A DNA stretch of 64,000 bases from Desmodus rotundus. Lineage: Eukaryota; Chordata; Mammalia; Chiroptera; Phyllostomidae. A model generated the notes under the pieces. It saw nothing but the letters and a program-made list of their open reading frames with translations, had not been told where the DNA came from and ran no database searches. This document shows positions 47,281-58,402 of the stretch, piece after piece (the first letter of the stretch is position 1; every line of letters begins with the position of its first letter). A program made the translations under genes and the position numbers. The stretch spans positions 31,561,426 to 31,625,425 of the forward strand of contig NC_071398.1 in NCBI RefSeq assembly GCF_022682495.2. Reading direction: 5' to 3'.

Positions 47281-47940
47281 CACCTGGTCTGTACTCAGGC
47301 CCCAGAGACCGAGTGTCTGGGTTGACCCAAGAGGTATTTGCAGGTGGAATCCCTGAGGCCTGATTACCTCAAGCAGAAACTAGGACAGGGAGCTGGATCG
47401 GGGGGCAGGGGGTCTGGGGCAGGAGGCCAGGGTCTGACATTGTCTCCCTGGCAGGCCAGGGAGAAAGGAAAGTTGGAGAGGTTGGGAAGTTGGTCTGGTT
47501 CTGGGAGTGAGGAGCAGAGAGGGGAGAGTTGGAGGGTTTGCCCGGGAGGCCCCTGGGATCAAATAGGGGGAGGCAGGAAAGAAAGGGCTGTCTCTGGGGG
47601 CTTGGGGTAAAGGGCATGGTGGGGGGCTGGGAGAGGATGGGTGGGTGGGAAGGGGGGCAGTGGGAGGGCTCCAAGGAGGATCAAGTAGGTTTAGGTTTAA
47701 CTGGAAGAGCAAAAAGCCCCAAATCACGGCAGACTGACCAGGGATGGAGCCTGTATCCTGGCTGGGAGAGAGGGAAAAGCCCCCGTGCCCAGCTACACAC
47801 CCCATCTTTGGTGGGAGGGTGTCCATAGGGAAAGGGAGGGCAAGGAGGGGCCCCACTGAGGAAGAGGCAGGTAGGTGCGGTTGGCAGTTGCCCAGCCCTG
47901 GCCTCTGTGAAGCAGTGATTGTGGCCTTTTGCAAGCTGGA
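47281..47940. other. Unique purine-rich DNA
   Basis: G/A-rich stretch at about 47385-47660. The proline/serine-rich frames on the minus strand are a composition effect. Confidence 0.5.
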
Positions 47941-48062
47941 CAGAGCTTAATTAAAGTCCTTGCTCCCACTAATTACGTGACAAGGGAGGGCAAGCACTTT
48001 TTATTAGTTAATGAGGGCTTTTCACTTGGCGGTCTAATGGCCCTTAATTGTGGAGGGGCCCT
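47941..48062. promoter_or_regulatory. Candidate enhancer: cluster of homeodomain-type motifs
   Basis: Within about 120 bases of an A+T island in G+C-rich DNA lie TTAATTAA (47947-47954), TAATTA (47970-47975) next to a bZIP-like TTACGTGA, 'attagttaatgag' (about 48003) and 'cttaattgtgg' (about 48053). No transposon explains it. The pattern resembles developmental enhancers conserved among mammals, but conservation cannot be seen from this sequence alone. Confidence 0.4.
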
Positions 48063-49778
48063 GGCCCTGCCTGAGAGCAGGAGGCCTACCCCATGGCTCT
48101 GCCTCATCCTGACTGATGGCACCTTCCAGCTCTTGGCCCCAGCGCTTCTGGCAGCACAGTGGGGTGATGGCAGTGTCTGCTTTGTGCTGGTTGTGAGGAA
48201 TTGGGGTGACAGCTGGGGTGTGATCCCGGGGGCTATCATCCGCCCATTGACAACCTTGCCAGGCTATGAGAGGCCTGTTCTGGCTGTGTTGTCACTGCCC
48301 TGTGTGACCTGGATGTCCTCTAGCTTCCTTCAGGTTTTTCCAGCTCCCACCTCCTCTGAGCCTAGTATCCTGGGCCTGCTGTACTTGCTCCTCCAGCCCC
48401 CTAGTGCCTTGCCGGTGTGGGACGCACGTGTGTAGGAAAGAGGAATCTAGGTGGGGGTAGCCCTCCCAGATCTCCCACTTCGGCCTCTTTGGGGGAGCCT
48501 CTCATTGGGACCCCAATGGGTTAACCCAGTAATACTCATCCTTTCTCATTGCTCTCTCCTTCACTGTGTCTGCCATCCTGGCCAGATGGACAGCTCCCCA
48601 AACATTCCCCCTCCCTGCAGTGACACCTGGGTCCTAGGCCCAAACATTTCCCATCCCCATCCTCCTGGGAGTCCTTCCCCTCCAACCAGGGTGTTTCTCT
48701 CTTGCTCTGACCACTTCTGAGTATCCCGCTTCCACCCACCCCATCCCAGATGCAATCACCGGAGGCCCCATGAGAGTGGCCCTCATATACCTACCCCCAT
48801 GCCTGGTCCCACATGCATGGGGGGTCTTGGCTATAGGCAGGCCTCGGTCTGCAAGGGTGAAGGGACAACCCCATACTGTGTGGTCTCCTCAGGCCGCCGG
48901 CGGGAACAACAGCTTAGCCAAGTACCTCTGTGGCTCCCAGAGGTGTGGCAATGCATCATCTCCAGCCTTGACTTTTCTCTCTTTAGTGACAGAAACCACA
49001 TCGATCCCCACCAGTGCCTCGACTTTCTGTTCTCCAGCATGAAATCTGGAAAATAAGGCATCCCGAGCGGCACACAGCTGCCCTCCCCACAGACGCTTGG
49101 CTTTCTGCTTTTTAGATCAACTGTACCATTTCCATCCCAATCCCTTCCTGGGGCGGCCCCTGGTTGTCACACCATTTGTGAAGATGCAAAATGTCTCCCA
49201 CATCCCGCAGATGGGGTTCTATGCCCACAAACATGAGGATCACTGTCCCTGGTGGACAGTCACTGTTAGTCAGGACAGGCCAGGCCTGCTGCCAGAGCAA
49301 ATTGCTCCCCAAAATTCATTTCCCACTCACAGAAATGTCCATGCAAATGGAAAACCACCCCCACCCACTCTTCTGTCCCCCACGCAGTGACTTGAACAGA
49401 GCCTGCTCAGATCTCCAGAGCCGGCATCTCTGCATCTCCAGGAAGGAAGTGGAACCCCGAGATGGCACATGTACCCTGATGTGAGGAACTGGAAATGTGG
49501 GTGCACATGGGACTTGGAGGGGGAGCATGCTGTCCTGTTGCCTTTGGTTTTCTTGAGCTCAGCACCAATGCCTGTTGTATGTGGGTTCCCAGTCACCCGA
49601 GCTCTTACATGCTCAGAACCAATTCTTACCCCTGGGTTCATTCACTTGTTCAACGAACTTCCACTGAGCATTTTTGCAGTAGCAGGCACCAGGCATGTTG
49701 CTATGGCTTTGGAGTGGATCAGAATACTGCCATCCACGCCCGCCAAGGGCTCTCAGCCAGGTGGGAGACCATGGGAGT
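48063..49778. other. Unique non-coding DNA
   Basis: No gene is supported. A pyrimidine-tract plus AG pattern occurs before 48985 ('ttttctctctttag') and another before 49113 ('ctgctttttag'), but the following frames are short and unremarkable. Faint traces of the unassigned repeat occur at about 49640-49745. Confidence 0.45.
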
Positions 49779-50206
49779 GTCCTGGTGTTGCTGTGACATC
49801 AGATGGGAGGCCTAAAACAAGAATCTGTTCCCTCCCAGTTCTGGAGGCAGAGTCTGAAATCCAGGTGTCACAGAGCTGTTCTCTCTCTGGAGGCTCTGAG
49901 GAATGATCCTGCCTGCCTCTTCCAGCTCCTGGGAGCCCCATGCGTTCCTTGGCTTGGGGCCGCATCCATTCAATCTTTGCCCTTGTCCTCACTTGGCCTC
50001 TCCCTCTGTGTTTAAATCTTTCTCTTTCCTTATGAAAACCTTAGTCAATGGATTTGGGGCCACCCTAATCCAGGATGACCTCATCTTGAGATTCTTCACT
50101 TAATCACATCTGTAAAGACCCTTCCTCCAAACAAGGTCACAGTTACAAGTTCTGGGGGTTGGGATGTGGACATATCTTTTTGGGAAACTGTTCAATCCAC
50201 TACAGG
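49779..50206 (-). mobile_element. MLT1-like MaLR LTR (antisense)
   Basis: Reversed LTR landmarks occur in order: 'cctcccagttctggaggcag', 'ttccagctcctgggagcccc', 'ccaccctaatccaggatgac', 'cttaatcacatctgtaaaga' and 'ttcaatccactacaggg'. Nearly complete and solitary. Confidence 0.75.
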
Positions 50207-50434
50207 GGCACCGATGACACTAAACCAGGCACGCAGAGGAGGTGGCCCCTTTTGCCCTTCCATGGGCCAGGCCCTTCCCGTGAGCTGCTTCACATGTTGC
50301 CTTTGCTTGCTGCAGTCGGGGGAGGAGACACAGGCAAGGCGAATAGACCTCAGCGCCTGCGGAATGCTGGACCGAGACTGTCTCTGTGGGCCCGGCCACT
50401 TGGCAGTTCCTCTCTCTGTCAAGGGTTGCCAGGG

Positions 50435-50500
50435 CTGAGCAGGGTGACTATGACTGATAACCTCTCGGAACTTCAGCTTCCTCTTCTGGCAAAGGAGATA
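50435..50500 (+). repeat. MIR SINE fragment
   Basis: Contains 'gataacctctcggaacttca' and 'gcttcctcttctggcaaagg', the sense MIR core. Confidence 0.5.
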
Positions 50501-50955
50501 ATCACGGCTCGCCCAGGTCTGTGGCGGTAGTGGAGGGCAGGAGGCTTGAACCCGCTTGTTCCTCAACTGTGACGGTCTCCTCTTAGGAACAGAGGAACTG
50601 CCCCAACTCCTGGGATCACCCTCCAGGTTGTGGGTTAAGGCTGCTTGTAATTAATCCCTCATCATCAAGGCTGGGCTGGCATTCAAGATTTGGGTGAGGG
50701 GTGAGGACGGGCAGAGTGAGGGGGCTTAGAGCTGGAGGATATGAATCATTTGGGAAGGAACCCACAAAAAGAAGGAAGCAAAAGGCAGACAGGAGAGAGG
50801 CAGCAGGGACCGGGAGAGTGAGGGAGACTGAGGGCAAAGAGGGCAGTGATGGGACAGTGCCCCTCACCCCATTCCTCACTCCTCCTCCCCCTTGTCCCAG
50901 CCTGGCCAGGGGCAGCTGAAAGATGTGAACGACCGTCAGCCTCGCCTTGCCTTGG
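50501..50955. other. Unique non-coding DNA
   Basis: Contains a purine-rich tract (about 50755-50845). 'taattaatccctc' at 50648-50660 carries a bicoid-type TAATCC (50652-50657), a possible outlying part of the regulatory candidate that follows. Confidence 0.45.
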
Positions 50956-51320
50956 TGCAAAGAAGATATTCCCTGAAAGACATTAAAAAGAAGTAAATAA
51001 AGGAGATAAAAATGGAAATATCAAGGCAGCAACTTCTCTTCTTCTGATTACAAAGCAGGCAGCGGAAGGCGGGGTGCGGGCCCTTGAAGACACAGCTGCA
51101 ACAGCCGGGCCAGCCTGATAAGGGCCAGGCCGCCTGTGTTGAAGAGATAAAGCTGGTGCCAGGCTGCCTGTCCTCAATCCCTCCCGGCCATCAATATTCA
51201 CACGGCCTGACCAACTGGCGTTCCAGATAGATTAAATATAGACTGCTGCTGCTGTGACCGAGACCTTATTAATCCGCTTGCAGGCATTTAAATGCCGTGG
51301 AAAATACAGAGTTTAGGGTG
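50956..51320. promoter_or_regulatory. Candidate conserved enhancer with GATA, bicoid-type and palindromic motifs
   Basis: No repeat family fits this stretch. It holds four GATA-type sites (AGATAA 51004-51009, TGATAAG 51116-51122, AGATAA 51145-51150, AGATAG 51225-51230), TAATCC at 51270-51275, its reverse core GATTA at 51056-51060, and a perfect 14-base palindrome GGCATTTAAATGCC at 51283-51296 whose halves resemble POU or homeodomain sites. The alternation of A+T-rich motif islands and G+C-rich spacers looks like a mammalian developmental enhancer. The target gene is unknown and lies outside the window. Confidence 0.45.
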
Positions 51321-51899
51321 CAGCCATCAAGAACTTGACACTTCCTCACTTTCTTTCCCTCCCACCCCTCCTCAGCCATTGTTTCCATGTCTGTAGCTTC
51401 ACTTGGAAGTGAAGTTTCCAGATTCAGGTGGAGGGACCAGGATTGGTGGTGGTGGGGGTAAGGGGGGTAGCTGTTCAGACACCTGGTGGAGGTCACTCCA
51501 GTCAGGGGAGGGGACTGAGTGGTATCCCAGCCAGGGTCTTTGGAAGCGGCAGTGATTCCGGAAGGAAACAACTTGGCTTTGGCACAGGGACTCTGCGGAG
51601 CATGGGCGGGGCTTGGGGCAGCCTCACCCTTCTGAGTGCTTTGTGTGTGGGCTGTGGCCTTCTCCTCCTGAGCTGTCTTGCCTGCTGACAGAGACAAAGG
51701 CTGAACAAACAACCACACAAACAAATTACAAAGGGAAAGTAAGGAATGTGACAGGGGTCTAGCCACCCCTCTGACTGAATCCCTCCGTGACTCCCACCCC
51801 CTGACCCTGAGGCCCCAGCCTCCTCTCGGCCTCCTGTGTGCTTGTCTGGTTTACTGTCAGGCTCATTCTGCACTGGCACTTTGCACATTCTACACTGCC
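51321..51899. other. Unique non-coding DNA
   Basis: Nothing recognised. Overlapping frames of 165 and 128 codons on the minus strand have no domain. Confidence 0.45.
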
Positions 51900-51990
51900 T
51901 TTTAAGAGCCCTCTTCCTCCAAATGTCTACTCAGCTCCTTCCCTCACCTCCTTCAAGTCTGCTCAAATGCCACATCCTCAGAAAAGCTGA
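51900..51990 (+). mobile_element. LINE2 fragment
   Basis: 'cctccttcaagtctgctcaa' followed by 'atgccacatcctcagaaaag' is the sense L2 3' region. Confidence 0.6.
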
Positions 51991-52999
51991 GCTTGGACAA
52001 AGTGCAGGAACAAGGAAAGGACCTGCAGGTAGAGGAGCTGGCTTGTGCAGAGGCCCTGCAGTGGTCTAATGTGGTGAGGTGGCTGCAGTAGAGATAGAGA
52101 GAAGTGAGTTTTCAGGTGGGCCAAACAAACCAGCCCTCAGGCCGTACAAGACTCTGGAGGGCTTTTCCCAATAGGAGTACAAGAACACATCCAGCTCCTC
52201 CTGGGTACACAGCACCCCAGCATTCCACACCTGTGCACACAGCACCCTGGCATACTGACTGCACCCTGGCACATAGCATCCAGGCATGAAGCTCATGCTC
52301 AGCTGTCTTGGTTTGGGCTGCCCCCAAAGCAAGCTTTAAGGTGGGCTCCAGCAGCCAGATAAAGAGATGCTGGGACTGGCAGGTGAATGCCTGGCTGTTG
52401 TGCACTGAAAAGCCAAGGGACTAAGGGACATGGCAGAGCACTAGAGCATCTCCACATCAGTGAACACTGGTTGCATTCCAGCCCCAGTGACAGCTGTTGA
52501 ACGAGTGGAGGAGGTGGTTTTACTTGCTGGCACCTAAAGAAAAGATGCTGAAGCCACTCTGCACAGCTCATCCTTCTCTGCTCATGCTCCTTTCTATGTT
52601 ACACCTCCTGCGTGTCATAACCAGGCTTCCACAGAGTGGACAAAAGGAAGAGGGAGGACCTCATTTTCCCAAAACAAAATACCAAGACCCCTGGCCAAGC
52701 AGGTGGGACCTTGGAGGGACGTCGGTAGGTCCCGGGCTCTCTCCCCAGGGGCACTCTTCTTCCAGGTGAGGTTCTTCCAATGTCAGCAGCAAGGCTTTTT
52801 AGATGCGTGGTCTGTGAGATTAACTTGTGGGTAAAGACCAATATTTTTAAAACCATTAGTGTGCATCACACACGGAGGAAGTAAACAGTATTTATGCAAC
52901 TTCGGTTTGGGGGGACTCCGTGTGAGTTTAAGGATCGCTGATACCGCTCACTAGCCACTCTCGCTTTTCTCTTGCTTCACACATTCACTCATTAATGCT
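51991..52999. other. Unique non-coding DNA
   Basis: A short tandem-like stretch at about 52200-52290 repeats an 'acacagcacc..ggcat' phrase imperfectly. The piece at 52760-52900 looks like an old repeat, but I cannot name it. Confidence 0.45.
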
Positions 53000-53085
53000 C
53001 ACAGCAATTCTGTAAGGTGGGTGCTCGTATCACATCCATTCCACAGTTGAGGAGACTGACGTGAAGGGAGGTTAACTACACTCAG
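53000..53085 (-). repeat. MIR SINE fragment (antisense)
   Basis: 'gctcacagcaattctgtaag' then 'gttgaggagactgacgtgaa' and 'ggaggttaactaca' is the reversed MIR core. Confidence 0.6.
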
Positions 53086-53109
53086 TCAGCTGGCTCCATG
53101 CTCCTGGTT

Positions 53110-53215
53110 GGATGTACCTAGAGAGGCCTCTCTCCTCTCTGACCCTCTGTTTCCTTGTCTGTAGATGAGCATAACTCTGGGCACTCCCCAACAAGGTGCT
53201 GCAAGTGGTAAGCAG
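53110..53215 (+). repeat. MIR SINE fragment
   Basis: 'ctgaccctctgtttccttgt' then 'ctgtagatgagcataa' is sense MIR, in the opposite direction to the piece just before it. Confidence 0.5.
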
Positions 53216-54054
53216 GGCGCACCCGAGGAGGCGGGGACTGCTGCTGTCAGACCCTCCCACAGCACTTCTCTGCTCCCCTGCCTCTGGGATCTCAGTGGCA
53301 GATGGGACGACAAGGCATCCTGGCTGAGCCAGTATCAGCAAGCACATTCAAAGGAAAATTTACAGAACACAAAGAGGAAATGTTTCAGAAAGCACAGTAT
53401 GGAAGAATAGCCAAATTCCCAATTCCCCTAACTCTTGGGGCACATGTGGTGCTTGTGAAGAGCCCCCACATCCTTGGAAGCATCAGACCCTGCATATTAG
53501 GGTCGCTGCCCTCTGGCCAGTGGTGGCCGTTTGTGCCAGCACTCATCCTCATAGCTGGTCTTCATCATGTGACCACCACTGCCATCTCTCGCCTCCCTTG
53601 AGGCTGGTCTGCTTCTGCATCTGGCTTCATTCATAAGCAAATGCCAACTCACCCAGATCCAGAGCTCTTAGTCAGCAGCAAGCTCTGGGCAAATATCAGC
53701 AATCATTAGTAATCATTAATGAGAATTATAATAGGAAGGTCTCTCTTGAGAGTGGGTACCCAGTGGGCATAGGGAGCCATGGCTGACCCATCTGCCCCTC
53801 CCCTACTCTTCATGACAGGCTGGGCTGTGGCTGCTTCTGGGTGGCTGGCACAGTCCCTGTGGCTCTGGGACAGACACACCTCCTCTAGAAGGTGTGACTC
53901 CAATGGATATGTGGCCCAGTGTGCCCAAATATAGACTGTGGGTGGATGAGCTGGTATCTAGAATTGGCTAGCATCCCACAATCTTTCTCTAAGCCTTGCA
54001 AGGAAGATGCATAAACTAAGGGGGAGGCGGGGTATGTGGTCAGTATGATCCCTA
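53216..54054. other. Unique non-coding DNA
   Basis: No gene is supported. An A+T-rich patch at 53701-53735 contains two AATCATTA words exactly 10 bases apart (53701-53708 and 53711-53718). Confidence 0.45.
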
Positions 54055-54215
54055 GCTCCTCTTCTTTCAAGCTGTGGGACCCTGGGCCAGTCACTTCCTG
54101 CTCTGAATTTCAATTTTCTCGTCTGCAAAATGAGTATCATAGTGCTGACCCCGCGGACAGATACAGGGATTAAATGAGCTACATGAGTTACAGGCAGCGC
54201 CACTGGCACAGAGAG
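54055..54215 (+). repeat. MIR SINE
   Basis: Good sense match over most of MIR: 'gctgtgggaccctgggccag', 'tcacttcctgctctgaattt', 'tcgtctgcaaaatgagtatc', 'gggattaaatgagctacatg' and 'ccactggcacagagag' in order. Confidence 0.8.
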
Positions 54216-55020
54216 GGTCACAACTGTTTCTGTTGTACTGGCTGGGCTTGCCCAGGGAATGACAAGCAAATAAATGCAGTCCTGGGTGGTGATGACAAGG
54301 GGTGTGGGGCCCAGCATGGTGTAAAATGTCTGGGGGCAGAGGTTCTTCTAGAACTGCACCTCTGGCCATGGTGCTGAACCAGTGGCGGGAAATGTTGCTC
54401 CCCTACCCTGGGACCCTGACACCCCACCCAACTTTTCCCAGGCAGTCTGAGCCAGGTGAGAGGCAAGGAACTGTCAGGAAGGATGGGGAAGTGGAGGAAA
54501 GAAAGAGAACCAGAAGGAGAGCAGGAGAGAAAGAGAGACACTGGCAGAGAGAAAGAGAGACAGAGACAGCGATGGGCTAAGACTCAGACAAGGGGGCACA
54601 CGTTCACTGACATGTCTCCAGAAAAGAAAAGGAATTTTAGCGTTGATGTCATTTTTCAATAATCATGGTTCCTAAGGAGGATATTTTCCATGGGATTACT
54701 TGCCATGATTCTCCTTCTCATGTGCTCCACCTGTGGGTCCCTGATCAAGCCTGTGCAAGAATCCAACACAGCTCTGCCTGAGAAGCATACCCATTGTGTA
54801 CATGTATACATATGCACACGTGTGCATGTGTTGTTAGAGATGTATGGAGATATATATATGTCCATCCAGAATTATCTTCTGGAGGGTGGGCCCCTTGTAG
54901 TACAGGCTTCTCTAGGTGAGTGTTCTAGGAACCCATCTGTATCTGTGTACAAGCTGGTGTTATTGTGAGAGGCTGCATTCAGCTTCAGTGAATTTATTTT
55001 TGAAGACTCAATATGTTTGC
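54216..55020. other. Unique non-coding DNA with low-complexity tracts
   Basis: A GA-rich tract lies at about 54455-54580 and a TG/CA/TA-alternating stretch at about 54795-54870. No gene is supported. Confidence 0.5.
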
Positions 55021-55414
55021 CCATTTCATGATGGGTGATTTATGTGCACACCTGCCCATACCACACTGAGTGTTCAGCAGTTTTTAACCAAAACCAGCAT
55101 GACCCCTATGCCCCACCCTCCCTATTAATCTCATCTCTCCCTGAGTGATTTTTTGTTGTTGTTTCCCTGGATGAAAAAAGTCCTCAAAGTGAAACGTTTT
55201 GCCAACGTGGAAGAGGTGAAACAAAACAACGGCAGAAGCACTGAAAGGCATCAAAATTGACCAGTCCAAAAACAGTTTTGAGCAGTGGAAAAAATGTCTC
55301 AATAGGTGTATTGCATCAAATGGAGAGGACTTTGAATGTGACTGAAGTTTAAATATGTAAGGATAAACACACAATTTTTTACAAATAAAGTCCGTTTTCG
55401 GGGGTTCCCCCTCA
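55021..55414 (+). mobile_element. mariner-like DNA transposon, 3' remnant
   Basis: The stretch carries the C-terminal part of a mariner transposase gene, a short untranslated end and a terminal motif 'gttttcgggggttccccctca' (55394-55414) that resembles a mariner inverted terminal repeat. The 5' half and left repeat are missing. Mariner elements enter mammalian genomes by horizontal transfer, and bats have taken up several. Confidence 0.75.
55025..55345 (+). pseudogene. Mariner transposase C-terminal remnant
   Basis: Frames in sequence give SDFLLLFP (near 55144), then KRFANVEEVKQ (near 55191), then, after a frameshift near 55228, FEQWKKCLNRCIAS and a TGA stop at 55343-55345. This is the order at the end of mariner transposases, after the third catalytic acidic residue. 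The residue pattern before SDFLLLFP is degraded by an in-frame stop near 55124, and the expected catalytic Asp context is altered. The element is inactive. Confidence 0.75.
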
Positions 55415-56224
55415 CATGTGTGCAGATATACATGGATTCATGATGGCAAGCTGGCTGAGTCTGGCGTCTTGTTAAACAGCCTCTCAGGGCTGCTGTCTGT
55501 AGGAAAGAAGACTGTGACATGGGGGAGGGGAACACACGGCACCCCAAGTGTGAGCTGGGACCCCAGGAGGACAGCCCCAGGTATCTCATGGCTGTGCCTG
55601 TGACCTGTGAGGAGGCCCCTCTGGGAATGCTTGGCCCATTGAAGGACATGGGGCAGCTTACTTCCCACCTCCACTGCTCTCAGCCCCAGGGCCCGCCCAG
55701 TGGGACCAGGCTCCCTGTGGGACCACAGCAGCCTGTGGCAGCCTGGGCTCTGTCTCTTCATCCCTATCCATGCTAAGCCTCCAGCCCACAGAGAAGTGGA
55801 GAGATCCTCAGATCAGGAAACCACTGGGGAGAGCTTTAAAAAAAATGCAATTAAATGGAAAAGAATTAAATCCAATTAAAAATAAACCATGAGGGGACTT
55901 CTAGGGACTGCTGGACAACTGCTATTTTCAACTGCTTTTCCATGAAAACTCAGCCCACCTCCAACCTGCCTTGGCAGCCTTCCCAGTGCTCACTGGCCTG
56001 GACTGTGAAGGTGGAACAAAGGTGGCCAAGCACCCACCACATCTCTGAGGAGCCTGTGCTTCACTCTCCTCATCCTGGCCCCTGCTGTCCTCTCCTGTTT
56101 CCTGGGTCACCTCCTTGCTTCCCCTTCTCCCTTTGGGGTGCCTGGTAAGTACTGCTCTCCCCTAGTCAACCTGCAAACCAAGATATAATCCAAAATGCAT
56201 TCACTCAGGGCTGTCTCCAGACCC
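55415..56224. other. Unique non-coding DNA
   Basis: No gene is supported. It includes the A+T island annotated at 55849-55880. Confidence 0.45.
55849..55880. promoter_or_regulatory. Candidate cluster of AATTAAA motifs
   Basis: AATTAAA occurs three times in 32 bases (55849, 55864, 55874). It may be a homeodomain-type cluster, or simply A-rich decay of an old LINE tail. Confidence 0.25.
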
Positions 56225-56385
56225 TCTGAGTTTGTGACCTTCACACTTGTGGCATCCGAACCACCTGGGTGCTTGTTAAATGTAGATTCATTGGCCTCAA
56301 TCCATCCTGGCTATTGGGTCTCGGGACTCTGAATTTATAATAAGGCCCTGGCAATTCTGATAGCTGGTGGTCCTACTCCAGTGCC
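56225..56385 (+). mobile_element. MER5-like hAT-Charlie MITE
   Basis: 'ccgaaccacctgggtgcttg' followed by 'ttaaatgtagattcattggc' and 'ggactctgaatttataataa' keeps the order of MER5-type non-autonomous hAT elements. It is ancient and diverged. Confidence 0.6.
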
Positions 56386-58157
56386 TTCCCATCAGAGAAG
56401 ATTAACCTGCAGCTCAGAGAGGAAGCTTGGCCCAAGGCTGTACAGGAGCCTGCAGCACTGGGATTTCAGCTGTGGAGAGGGACCTCAGGCAGCAGCCAGT
56501 GCCCAGGGTCAGGGTGAGGAAAGCAAGGATGCCTTCTGTGTCGGAGGGCCTTCGTAGGAACCATCTTGCTGGAATAGGCTTTCTCAGGAATCTGGACATA
56601 TTCCTCCCCTGAAACATCCATTATCAGGTGGGGGACACAGCTGTTTGCCAGGTGGGGACTGAATTCCAGGCTTAATTCCATGAGGCTTATTTCCCCAGGG
56701 CCCAGCCCAGAGCAGGCCTGCATTAGTGAGACTGAATTGCTCAGGGCCATCAGCAGGACAGGCCACAGAGGGATCGGCTCCTGCCAGCATCATTTGCACA
56801 CCCAGAGCAGCATCTGGTCCTTTGCATGACAAGCTCCTAGTCCTGGGGGCTGAGATGGGAGTCCCATAGTGGGGTTGCTGAGGCAGACTGTCTGCCCCCA
56901 AATAATATTCCAAGGTCATTACTGGCCAGAAATCTATTCTTGAAGAGAGCAGTGCCTGGAGGAGGCACCGTTTTTATTAAAAAATTTAACATTAAATGGA
57001 GAATAAATGCCAAAAGCAGCAACAAAAGCCAAATACCCAGCACTGTAAGGCAGCCCCCAAAATATTCCCTTGATCCTCACTCCAGCACTTCTGTCCCCAC
57101 ACCGTTCTGGAGATAGCTGCACACAGACAAGTATCTGTGTGACCATGTGGCATCGCATGGTGCTCAACCACGTGAGTGTGAGTGTGCAAGTGTATATGAT
57201 CACGTGATACCCTTGTGAGCTACAGTATGTGTGTGACTGCATGATTCCCAGGTGGGTATGCAAATGTATGCCTGTGTCTGGCATCTTACATCCTGGACCT
57301 GCCCAAATGGCAGCAGCTACGGAACAGTAAGTCCCATTCTCGCTGCACATTACACTGACGAAGGGAAAGGAGCCCGCCTACCCACAGAAGTTCCAAGCCC
57401 ATCCCAGGAGGTGTGTGGAGCAGGAGTTATTTTGTGTGTTTGACTTCTCAGACAATTTCAGTATTCAGCCAGTACTGAGAACCCCACAGTGGAACCCAGT
57501 TGTGTGACTTGTCATTTTTCCTTTGACATGTCTAGTTTTGTTTCTACAATCCTCTTGAACATGAGCTTTTGGCTGTATTTAATCCATAGTCATTCCTCAG
57601 TGATGACATTGGGGTGTTCTCACTCCTCTGCCTCTACAAAGATGCTGTGTGCCCTGGGAAAGCACACAGCATCTGGATTGGAGGTGAATTTCTGAAAGTG
57701 GAGTTGATGGATTGAAGGGCATGTGAATTTCAAATTCACTTGGATATTGTCTTTTTTTTTGGTCATTGGAGAGAATATAGCATAAAAGTCTTGGATGTTG
57801 GAGAGAGGGTGAGCTTCTTCTTGTTTGGACACAGGAAAGTTGCATTGTGTTAGTTGGGAGCATGCTTGGTTGCCACTGTTGTTATTTGGAAGTTCAAGTC
57901 TGAACAAAAGATGGCTTTTGAGCCATCACAGGGTAGACTGAGGAAGATACTGTAGATCTGCTCTCTTAACTACAATTCTACCACCTTTCTCTTTGGAGAG
58001 GCTGAAAAGCTAACATTTGGTTTTGGACTCCCTTGCAGCTAGCTTTCTGGATGCAAATGAGGCCCCACCAACTAGCTGTTTTCACAGAAGTTGAACAGGC
58101 CCCAGTGACAAGAAAAATCATGAAATGCAACTATCTCAGGGCAAGTGGACAGTTTTG
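56386..58157. other. Unique non-coding DNA with a possible L1M scrap
   Basis: No gene is supported. 'tttctgaaagtggagttgat' with 'gaagggcatgtgaatttcaa' at about 57690-57735 resembles antisense L1M ORF2. Confidence 0.45.
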
Positions 58158-58402
58158 TACACACAATACACACCACACACTACACACACATAGACATACA
58201 CACACCATATCATATACAGACACACACATACATGTACACCTTCCCACGTACATACCACATGTGAGTATATACTCACACACTACACATACATTCACACCAC
58301 ATATACCATACCACACACATACATGCACACTACACACAACCCACACACATGTGTGCACACCACATATCCACACACACACACACATGTATCCACATACCAC
58401 AC
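58158..58402. repeat. CA-rich microsatellite, imperfect (CA/TA)n
   Basis: About 245 bases dominated by CA, CATA and CACAC units with interruptions. The 182-codon plus-strand frame across it (His/Thr-rich) is an artefact of the repeat. Confidence 0.9.

Noticed and set aside
47929..48435. 168-codon plus-strand open frame
   Set aside because: It starts inside the homeodomain-motif island and shows no domain. A hydrophobic look alone is not enough.
48960..49060. Possible exon after a pyrimidine tract and AG (about 48985)
   Set aside because: The following open stretch is short, with no family match and no clear donor.
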